Part shown: one piece after another, positions 1-6,203 of the stretch
How positions within the stretch are numbered: the stretch's first letter is position 1
Layout of the letters: each line of letters opens with the position of its first letter
From: Candidatus Poseidoniia archaeon
Lineage (GTDB): Archaea; Thermoplasmatota; Poseidoniia; MGIII; CG-Epi1
DNA: 64,000 nt
Assembly: GCA_030748895.1 (NCBI GenBank)
Contig: JASMLC010000004.1
Span: 62,001 to 126,000, forward strand
Direction: 5' to 3'
Notes under the pieces: model-generated
What the model was told of the DNA's origin: nothing
What the model saw: the letters and a program-made list of their open reading frames with translations, nothing else
Database searches by the model: none
Made by a program: the position numbers and the translations under genes

Positions 1-537
1 CATTGCGGTAGTGGTGTTGGGGACGAGATCCTCCTTGATACCGAAAGCTGGCAGGTAGAATGAGTGGATGACATCGACCGCCTCGAGCTCGAACTTGACG
101 CGCGTGTCAGGCGGCAGCTCGACCACGTCATAGGTGGTGCTGCCGTCAGGATAGGTGAAGGTCCATGACCACTGGCTGCCGCTCACCTGCACCGTCATTT
201 CGTCGCCTTGGTCGACGTCCCAGTAGTCATCGAGTGGTCCCAGTGAAAGCCAGGTAATCCAGCACACCAGCAGCAGCGGCCCTATCGTCCACGCAATTTC
301 GAGAGTGTGATCCGCTCGCTCTGCCGGAAATACACCGGCTTTAGGCGCGTCGGGCGGGTCAGAATCACCCTCCTTGTGTCGGTACTGGTAAACTGCATAT
401 ACTAGCCAGCCAAAGACAAAAATTGTGATTATGATGGACCAGTAGAACACCTGCTGAGTCAGGCTGAGCGGATCTTCGCTGAACGGTTCCCATGATGTGG
501 GAATCGGCAGGCTGAGAAGGTCTGCAACTAGTGACAT
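1..537 (-). CDS. coxB: Cytochrome c oxidase subunit II, C-terminus cut off by window edge
   Basis: CuA-bearing subunit of a heme-copper oxidase, passing electrons from a soluble donor to subunit I. I translated 179 codons from the ATG at 537 to the window edge. There are two N-terminal membrane helices (about residues 31-50 and 83-99), with the family motif HTLEIAWTIGP at 77-87 opening the second. A beta domain follows, and VIHSFYLPAF (157-166) supplies the first CuA ligand, His158. The C-x-E-x-C-x3-H-x2-M ligand loop would lie outside the window. It is preceded on the same strand by ctaA and ctaB, so this looks like an oxidase-assembly cluster. A second, different coxB lies at 17771-18517, so the genome encodes two subunits II. 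Confidence 0.93.
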   Translation of the reverse strand, partial: MSLVADLLSLPIPTSWEPFSEDPLSLTQQVFYWSIIITIFVFGWLVYAVYQYRHKEGDSDPPDAPKAGVFPAERADHTLEIAWTIGPLLLVCWITWLSLGPLDDYWDVDQGDEMTVQVSGSQWSWTFTYPDGSTTYDVVELPPDTRVKFELEAVDVIHSFYLPAFGIKEDLVPNTTTAM

Positions 538-644
538 TTTGGGTACCAGAACAACTTGCGGCCCGACCTAAGCAGGGTATAAAACATTTATGAACATAGT
601 ATACATACGATAATATTTATGTGATGTGTATTTATACGATGCTT
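538..644 (-). promoter_or_regulatory. AT-rich promoter region upstream of coxB
   Basis: AT-rich gap between the ctaB stop and the coxB start in otherwise GC-rich DNA. On the minus strand TATA-like boxes are visible at 629-636 (TATAAATA), 611-620 and 578-585 (GTTTTATA). The last is the best placed for a short leader. Which one is used cannot be decided by eye. The gap suggests coxB has its own promoter rather than depending only on ctaAB read-through. Confidence 0.5.
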
Positions 645-1565
645 TCAGGCGGTCAGCGCAACGGCAGCCACCATCGCGCCGAACAACAGGAACAGGAATA
701 TATTCGAGTAGCCGAACAGTGTCCACGCCACCCGTTTTGACGGGGTATGCTGCAGCTTCAGCGCTAGCTGCAGGAAGCGGCCGCCGAGCAGCACCGCCGC
801 CGCGAGGAAGGGGTAGCCGAGCCCCGCCTGCCAGCCGGTGGCGAGCGATGTCAGCAACAGGGCGGCGGCGTAGCCGGTGACGTAGCGTCGCGTGGCGGCT
901 TCGCCCGCCGTGACAGGGAGCATCGGGACGCCTGCCTGCGCGTACTCGCCCGGGCGCGCCAGCGTCAGCGCCCAGAAGTGGGGCGGCGTCCAGAGGAAGA
1001 TGATGGCGACCATAGCCCATGGTAGCAGCGCCAACGGGTCACCTCCAGCGGCGGTCCAGCCAACCAGTGGTGACAGTGCGCCCGCCAGCCCGCCGATGAC
1101 TATGTTCTGTGGGGTGCGACGTTTGAGCCACATCGTGTAGACCAATACGTAGAAGAGCGCACTGAACGCGGCGAATGCAGCGGCAAGCTGGTTAGCCAAG
1201 AGCGCCAGTACCACAACACCCGAAACACAGACAACGATGCCATACACCAGCACCGCATTCGGTGCCAGTTCCCCAGACGGCAGGGGGCGTTTGCCAGTAC
1301 GCGCCATCAGCGGGTCGATGTCGCGGTCATACCACATGTTGATGGCCATCGAGCCTCCCGACGCGAGCGAACCGCCAACCAGCACGACCAGCGCGGTCTC
1401 GAGCGTCTCCGCCCACGTGCGCGCCAGGTCGTTGCCGACAAACATCGCGCGCAGCAGTTGCCGGTCGGCAATGTCGTGCGCCAGGATGGCGGCAATGGCG
1501 GTCACCTGCAACAGCACCACCACACGCAGTTTGAGCAGGCTCAGCCAGAGCCGCAGGTCAGCCAC
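645..1565 (-). CDS. ctaB: Protoheme IX farnesyltransferase (heme o synthase)
   Basis: Integral-membrane UbiA-type prenyltransferase that adds a farnesyl group to heme b to make heme o, the precursor of heme a in the oxidase. 306 residues, normal for the family. The Mg/diphosphate-binding motif is NMWYDRDID (Asn76, Asp80, Asp84), followed by the typical TGKRPLPSG. The second family block, LKRRTPQNIVIGGLAGALSP, follows about 70 residues later. Several hydrophobic helices fill the rest. The start overlaps the end of ctaA by 8 bp, so the two are almost certainly co-transcribed and act in sequence. Confidence 0.95.
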   Translation of the reverse strand: MADLRLWLSLLKLRVVVLLQVTAIAAILAHDIADRQLLRAMFVGNDLARTWAETLETALVVLVGGSLASGGSMAINMWYDRDIDPLMARTGKRPLPSGELAPNAVLVYGIVVCVSGVVVLALLANQLAAAFAAFSALFYVLVYTMWLKRRTPQNIVIGGLAGALSPLVGWTAAGGDPLALLPWAMVAIIFLWTPPHFWALTLARPGEYAQAGVPMLPVTAGEAATRRYVTGYAAALLLTSLATGWQAGLGYPFLAAAVLLGGRFLQLALKLQHTPSKRVAWTLFGYSNIFLFLLFGAMVAAVALTA

Positions 1566-2568
1566 GCAGCGGCTCCGTACAGAGCAGCCACGCCACGGCG
1601 AGGTGCAAGAAGGTCACGACGCCCAGCAGCAGGTGCAGCAGCGAGAGCCAGCCCGGATACTCGGAACCAGAAGCCATCACGAGGTAGAAGCCGCCGACGA
1701 AGAGGTTCAGGATGAACGCTCCCAGCGCGCCATCGACCAGCCGCGTCACGACCGAGCGGCCGCCGTTGTTGCGCAGCCACTGGCCGCCCCAGAATAGCGC
1801 CGCGCCCACGCCAACGGCGAGGAAGCGGTGCAGCAGTTGCGCGATGACCCCCAGCTCGAGCCCGGGTAGCAGCGCGCCTTCGCAGAGCGGCCACGCTTCC
1901 CAGCCGCCGCCGCACGCGCCGCGGTGGTAGCCGGTCGCCAGCCACGCCCCCACCAGCAGCAGCACCAGCGCCGCCAGCGCCAGCCCGGCGACCGGGCGCG
2001 CCTGCTGTTCCGCGGTCGCGGGCGCGACTTGCAGCCCCTCCGGCAGCGCTCCTTCGGCGAGCCGCGCCAGCAGCGCGACGCGCAGTAGCGCGGTCACGAA
2101 GGCGAGCGCCAGCAACAGGTGCAGCGCGACCGACCACGGCGCATTGTCGAAACCGACTGTAATCGCGCCGGCAGCCGCCTGCAACAGTAGCAGCGCCGTC
2201 GCGTGCAGGTGCGCTTCGGCGGCGCCCGGCAACGCCGCGCGCCGCTGCCACACCGCGAAATGCGACCAGAGCAGCGGCAGCGCGATAACGCCAACCAGCA
2301 GCCGGTGCAGCCACTCGCTGAAAACCTGGTCGGTCGTGTAGGCGAAGTCGGGGTCGTCCAGCCAGCGCTGGTCAGCTTCGCCCGGATGGTCGGCCCACCA
2401 TGCCTGCTGCTCTGCGGGCGGGACGTCGAAATGGTAGCCGCCGAAGCAGGCGGGCCAGTCGGGGCACGACTCGCCCGCGTCGGCAATCCGCACCCAGCCG
2501 CCGGTCAGGATAATCAGCAGCGCCAGCGCCGCCAGCACCAGCGGCACACGGTGGTTCCACGGAAGCAT
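1558..2568 (-). CDS. ctaA: Heme a synthase (COX15/CtaA)
   Basis: Membrane monooxygenase that oxidises the C8 methyl of heme o to formyl, giving heme a. 336 residues with about eight hydrophobic segments. Heme-ligand histidines sit in the family pattern: WLHR near residue 90, LHLLLA, LLHRFLA and a C-terminal LLHLLLG...FLHLAVAW block. Two extracytoplasmic Cys pairs (SCPDWPAC and ACGGGWEAWPLC) match the disulfide loops of CtaA. It is first in the ctaA-ctaB pair. A TATA-like element on the minus strand at 2591-2599 lies about 25 bp before the ATG, consistent with a short or absent leader. Confidence 0.93.
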   Translation of the reverse strand: MLPWNHRVPLVLAALALLIILTGGWVRIADAGESCPDWPACFGGYHFDVPPAEQQAWWADHPGEADQRWLDDPDFAYTTDQVFSEWLHRLLVGVIALPLLWSHFAVWQRRAALPGAAEAHLHATALLLLQAAAGAITVGFDNAPWSVALHLLLALAFVTALLRVALLARLAEGALPEGLQVAPATAEQQARPVAGLALAALVLLLVGAWLATGYHRGACGGGWEAWPLCEGALLPGLELGVIAQLLHRFLAVGVGAALFWGGQWLRNNGGRSVVTRLVDGALGAFILNLFVGGFYLVMASGSEYPGWLSLLHLLLGVVTFLHLAVAWLLCTEPLRG

Positions 2569-2690
2569 GGCGCGCGCGACTCCCCGCGCGATAAAAACCT
2601 TCGGCGTGCATGCAAGGCGGCCGGGGCGCGCCCGCTCCGGTGCGCCCCGGCCGCAAGCACCCTTAAATCCGGCACGGACGGGGGAAGCGC
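2569..2690. promoter_or_regulatory. Divergent promoter with a 13-bp perfect inverted repeat
   Basis: Spacer between ctaA (minus) and the copper-protein gene (plus). A perfect inverted repeat has arms 2617-2629 (GGCGGCCGGGGCGC core, with c2618 to c2629) and 2642-2654, separated by 12 nt. A TATA-like GGTTTTTAT at 2591-2599 (minus) serves ctaA, and TTAAAT at 2663-2668 (plus) lies about 25 bp before the ATG at 2691. The hairpin lies between the two boxes, where an operator controlling both directions could sit. That role is inference. Confidence 0.5.
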
Positions 2691-4367
2691 ATGCGTGCCA
2701 TCATCGCACTCGCCGCCCTGCTCGCAGGGCTGGCGCTGCTCGGCTCCGCGCAAGCGGCAGACTACGAAATCCACATCAACAACTTTGCGTTCGACCCGGA
2801 CGAGGTCACCATCGTTGCCGGTGACTCGGTGACCTGGTACAACGTTGACAGTTCGTCTCATACTGTTAAAAATGACACAGGAGAATTTGATTCAGGGAAT
2901 CTGGCCAGCGGACAAGAATTCTCCCATATCTTCCAAGCTGCTGGCAACTACAGCTACCACTGTGGCATTCATGAAACAATGACTGGCGTTGTTCACGTTG
3001 AAAAGGCAGAAGAAGAACCGGTTGATACGGACGGAGACGGCCTCTCGGACGAGGAGGAAGGAGAGTTGGGAACCGACCCGAATGACCCGGACACTGACGG
3101 GGACGGTGTCAACGATTACGACGAAGTCCTCTGGGAAATTGACCCCCTGAATCCTGATACGGATGGGGATGGCCTCAATGACACCGAAGGATCTGTGTAC
3201 GGGACCGAACCCGCGCTGTATGATACTGACGGGGACGGATTTGGCGATGGGGAAGAAGTCTGGAGCGGTACCGATCCTAATGATTCTGAAGACTACCCCG
3301 GTTCCGACGAGGTGCCCTTCGAGCCAGTCTTCACCGAGATGGCGCTCGTGATGGAGACGCTGACAGCAGGGCAGATGCTCATGACCGCGCCGCTGGATGG
3401 CGAAGACGCCAACGCGTTCCGCTACGGTGTGTGGTATGCTTACGAGCTGATGACCGACGGCGATATGGACGAGGCTAACGCGAGCGTCAACAACACCATG
3501 CTGCTGGCGTTCGCCGCCGCATTCTTCGAAATAGGCGGCGAAGAGGATATGGATGCGGGCATCCAGCTCAACGACGTCAACGGCACCGTGGTCCCGGGCT
3601 TCCCGAGCGTCGTGCCGACTTCGTCGCTGCTCGGGACGCTGGCCGAGAACGAGAACGAATCGCTGGCGGTGACCATGATTCACACCCTCACTTTCGACGT
3701 CGCCGACCCGGGTGACTCACCCAGCTACTTCTTCCCGGGCGACGGCGCAGATGATGGTGAGCCGTCGCCGTTCGACATCCACTTCCACTTCGTCGCGCCC
3801 GAAGGCTGGGAAATCGCCAGCGTCGAAGGTCATGACGCTGATATTGTTGGCGACACCGCTAAGCTCGACCTGGCGGCCGGCGAGCAGATACCGGACGTGA
3901 CCATCACGCTCGGGCAGTCGCTGCCGTACGACTGCGATGACGCGGCGACCTACTGCGTTATCATCAGCGACTACGCATTTACACCCTCGGAGCTGGCGGT
4001 CGGAGTGGGAGACAGCGTTGTGTTTGTCTGGAACGCGACAGTTGACGAGCACAACGTGGCGCAGGTCGCCGACGCGAACGCAATCACCTGGAACAACGGC
4101 TTCCGCTCTGGCGATAACGTCAGCGGCAGCGGCTACTGGATGCTGCCGGCTGAAGCGACCGCTGCTGATGCGACGGTCTACTACGTCTGCGAGCCGCACG
4201 CCGACATGGGCATGCGCGGTAGTATCACTGTCGGCGACGGTGGCGAGCCAGTGGACGACGGCGGCAACGATGGTGAACCACTCAATGACGATAGCGGACT
4301 TCCTGGACCGGGGGTCGTGCTTGCGGGCGCTGTCCTTGTCAGCGCTGCAATGCGCCGTCGCCGTTAG
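2691..4367 (+). CDS. Secreted dual-cupredoxin protein with calcium-binding repeats and C-terminal sorting signal
   Basis: 558 residues. Signal peptide about 1-22 (ends AQA). Cupredoxin domain 1 (about 24-104) has type-1 copper ligands His57, Cys91, His94 and Met97. Residues 111-200 carry DxDGDG-type repeats like thrombospondin type-3 calcium loops. A middle domain of about 230 residues is unrecognised. Cupredoxin domain 2 (about 410-515) has ligands His454, Cys500, His503 and Met506, in the same CxxHxxM spacing. The C-terminus is LPGPG, a hydrophobic stretch and RRRR, resembling archaeosortase (PGF-CTERM-like) signals. It is probably an extracellular copper electron carrier tethered to the membrane. 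Divergence from ctaA suggests it may donate electrons to the oxidase; that partner is inference. Confidence 0.8.
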   Translation: MRAIIALAALLAGLALLGSAQAADYEIHINNFAFDPDEVTIVAGDSVTWYNVDSSSHTVKNDTGEFDSGNLASGQEFSHIFQAAGNYSYHCGIHETMTGVVHVEKAEEEPVDTDGDGLSDEEEGELGTDPNDPDTDGDGVNDYDEVLWEIDPLNPDTDGDGLNDTEGSVYGTEPALYDTDGDGFGDGEEVWSGTDPNDSEDYPGSDEVPFEPVFTEMALVMETLTAGQMLMTAPLDGEDANAFRYGVWYAYELMTDGDMDEANASVNNTMLLAFAAAFFEIGGEEDMDAGIQLNDVNGTVVPGFPSVVPTSSLLGTLAENENESLAVTMIHTLTFDVADPGDSPSYFFPGDGADDGEPSPFDIHFHFVAPEGWEIASVEGHDADIVGDTAKLDLAAGEQIPDVTITLGQSLPYDCDDAATYCVIISDYAFTPSELAVGVGDSVVFVWNATVDEHNVAQVADANAITWNNGFRSGDNVSGSGYWMLPAEATAADATVYYVCEPHADMGMRGSITVGDGGEPVDDGGNDGEPLNDDSGLPGPGVVLAGAVLVSAAMRRRR

Positions 4368-4402
4368 GCGTATTCCAAAATAGCCCCCGCACCTGCGACT
4401 CC

Positions 4403-4747
4403 GTGAGCGACTGCCTCTTCTGCCGGATTCGCGACGGGGAAATCCCGGGCGACCTGGTCTACGAGAGCGACGCCGTGCTGGCGTTCAACGACATCAACCC
4501 GCAGGCGCCGACGCACGTGCTCATCATCCCGCGCGAGCACATCGCGACGCTCAACGACCTCGAGCCGGCGCACCGCGAGCTGGTGGGCGAAATACAGCTC
4601 ATCGCGCAGCAAATTGCGCGCGAGCGCGGCCATGCCGACGAGGGCTACCGCACGGTCTTCAACTGCAACGCCGCGGCAGGGCAGACCGTGTTCCACATCC
4701 ATCTGCATCTGCTCGGCGGGCGCAATCTGGGCTGGCCACCCGGTTAA
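4403..4747 (+). CDS. HIT-family nucleotide hydrolase/transferase
   Basis: Cytoplasmic histidine-triad protein, 114 residues, normal length. The N-terminus CLFCRIRDGEIPGDLVYE matches HINT-type members, in which the two Cys can contribute to zinc binding. The catalytic triad HIHLH is at 98-102, followed by LLGGRNLGWPPG. HINT proteins hydrolyse aminoacyl- or phosphoramidate adenylates; the in vivo substrate is unknown. Start is GTG. A weak TATA-like ccaaaatag at 4375-4383 lies about 24 bp upstream. The TAA stop runs into the shared 3' element of the convergent EVE gene. Confidence 0.93.
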   Translation: MSDCLFCRIRDGEIPGDLVYESDAVLAFNDINPQAPTHVLIIPREHIATLNDLEPAHRELVGEIQLIAQQIARERGHADEGYRTVFNCNAAAGQTVFHIHLHLLGGRNLGWPPG

Positions 4748-4765
4748 ATAGCGGTCGTCGAGAAT
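4744..4765 (-). terminator. Recurrent 3' element, diverged copy
   Basis: On the minus strand, one base after the TGA of the EVE gene, the DNA reads TTCTCGACGA, then four variable bases (CCGC), then TATTTAA. The same flanks follow the stop codons of purC (43222) and the ferredoxin gene (59142), where the four bases are TTAT. Placement immediately after three unrelated stops suggests a transcript-end signal. The mechanism is inferred. Confidence 0.4.
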
Positions 4766-5200
4766 TCAGGCTAGCCCGCCACCCATCTCGATGACGCGTT
4801 CCCAGTGCTCATCGGAGACCGGCATCACCGAGAGCCGGCCGAATTTCACCAGGTGAAATTCGGCGAACTCCGGCTGCGCCTTGACCTGCGCTAGCGTGAC
4901 CGGCTCGCGCAGCGCGGCGTGAAGCGCAACATCGACGACGGCGAGCCGGTCGTCGTGCGGCACGCCACAGTCGCACTCCGCCTGCCAGTGCGGATAGGGT
5001 TCACTCTCGACAGTGACTAGCCCGCGGACGCAGCGGTCGCTGCCCGTATGGTAGAAGAACGCCTCGTCGCCCGGCCGGCATTCGCGCAGGAGCTTTAGCG
5101 CCCAGTTGTTGCCGATGCCGGTCCAGCGAATGGTGCGGTCGCGCTCCATCTGCTCCCAGCTATAGCTCGACGGCTCGGTCTTCAGCAGCCAGCGCGCCAT
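4766..5200 (-). CDS. EVE-domain protein
   Basis: 144-residue single-domain protein of the EVE (PUA-like) family. It opens with the characteristic WLLKTEPSSYSWEQM and has W-x-G-I-G-N-N-W-A (about 26-34), then FFYHTG (48-53) lining the predicted ligand pocket. EVE domains of the thymocyte nuclear protein 1 type are thought to read modified bases in DNA or RNA; what this one recognises is not evident. The ATG abuts the stop of tatA with no gap, so both are probably on one transcript. The functional link to Tat export is unclear. Confidence 0.88.
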   Translation of the reverse strand: MARWLLKTEPSSYSWEQMERDRTIRWTGIGNNWALKLLRECRPGDEAFFYHTGSDRCVRGLVTVESEPYPHWQAECDCGVPHDDRLAVVDVALHAALREPVTLAQVKAQPEFAEFHLVKFGRLSVMPVSDEHWERVIEMGGGLA

Positions 5201-5398
5201 TCAGTCCTCGTCGGCGTCCGCGTCGTCCTCGTCGTCCTCGGCATCCGCACTGTCCGCGGGCGGCGCGCCCTCAGCGACGCCCTCGTCGAAGGCGGCCTTG
5301 GACTGCCCCAGACTCTTCGCCAGCTCGGGCAGCTTCTTCGCGCCGAACAGCAGCAGGATGATGCCGCCGATGATGAGCGCCTCGGTGGTGCCGAGCAT
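5201..5398 (-). CDS. tatA: Sec-independent protein translocase subunit TatA
   Basis: 65 residues: short N-terminus, one membrane helix (EALIIGGIILLLFGAKKLPEL, about 6-26) with the FGxxKLPEL hinge that defines TatA/B/E, a short amphipathic helix, then an extremely acidic tail of Asp, Glu and Ala. TatA oligomers form the transport element for folded, often cofactor-containing proteins. tatC is divergent 70 bp away. The acidic tail is longer and more charged than in typical bacterial TatA. Confidence 0.93.
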   Translation of the reverse strand: MLGTTEALIIGGIILLLFGAKKLPELAKSLGQSKAAFDEGVAEGAPPADSADAEDDEDDADADED

Positions 5399-5468
5399 GA
5401 AGCGGCAGCGGCGGGGGATGATTACGGTTTCGGGCGCAAGCGCTAAACTGCGCGCAGGCTGGCCCCCC

Positions 5469-6179
5469 GTGGACCGCGACGCGTGGATGACCGCCGCCGG
5501 GAGCGTCCAGCGGCATACTGCGCTGCACCTGCTGCTGGCGGGCGCGCTGTTCCTCGGCGCGTTCGAGCTGGCGCCGACGCTGCTGGCCGAGCTGCGCGAC
5601 CGCCTCCTGCCACAGGACGCGACGCTGGTCTACCTCGCCCCGGCGGAATACCTGCTGCTGCGCTTCCGGCTCGCCGGCTACGCGGCGCTCTGCGGGCTGG
5701 CACTCACCGCCGGCCTCGACGCGTGGGTCGCCTTGCGGGGTCGCCTCGCGGTGGGCAGCCCCGGAGTCGTCCGCGTCACAACGGTGCTGCTGGTGGCGCT
5801 GACGCTCTTCGCGGTGGGCATCGCGTATGCACAGCTGCTGATGCTGCCACTGGTACTCGAATACCTGCACGGCGACGCGGCGACCGCCGGCTTCGCCTCG
5901 ACCTACTCCCTGAGCGCATTCTACTCGTTCGTGCTGCTGCTCACGGTCACCCTGGGCCTCGCGTTCGAACTGCCGCTGGCGGTGCTGCTAGTGCTACGGC
6001 TCGAACTGGCAACCGTCGCGCAGCTGGCACACTACCGGCGACACCTCATCGTCGGCTTCTTCGTGCTCGCCGCCCTCATCACGCCACCTGACGTAATCTC
6101 GCAGTTCCTGCTGGCGGTGCCGCTACTGCTGCTGTTCGAGCTGTCGCTAGTGGCAGGGCGAATCGCTGGCAAGGGCTAA
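5469..6179 (+). CDS. tatC: Twin-arginine translocase subunit TatC
   Basis: Polytopic receptor subunit of the Tat pathway, about 236 residues. The C-terminal half is unmistakable: LGLAFELPLAVLLVLRL, then YRRHLIVGFFVLAALITPPDVISQFLLAVPLLLLFELSL. I chose the GTG at 5469 because a CTAAAC box lies 24 bp upstream; ATG at 5487 is an alternative. Longer frames reach back over tatA and are unlikely. The conserved cytoplasmic N-terminal HLxELRxR segment that binds the twin-arginine signal is not visible; the N-terminus reads SVQRHTALHLL instead. Pairing with the divergent tatA supports the call. Confidence 0.82.
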   Translation: MDRDAWMTAAGSVQRHTALHLLLAGALFLGAFELAPTLLAELRDRLLPQDATLVYLAPAEYLLLRFRLAGYAALCGLALTAGLDAWVALRGRLAVGSPGVVRVTTVLLVALTLFAVGIAYAQLLMLPLVLEYLHGDAATAGFASTYSLSAFYSFVLLLTVTLGLAFELPLAVLLVLRLELATVAQLAHYRRHLIVGFFVLAALITPPDVISQFLLAVPLLLLFELSLVAGRIAGKG

Positions 6180-6203
6180 ATCGCCCCGGCCATTGCGTGC
6201 TCC

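Noticed and set aside
3010-3290. DxDGDG repeats in the copper protein as a tandem DNA repeat
   Set aside because: The similarity is at protein level (calcium-loop motif); DNA units differ in length and sequence.
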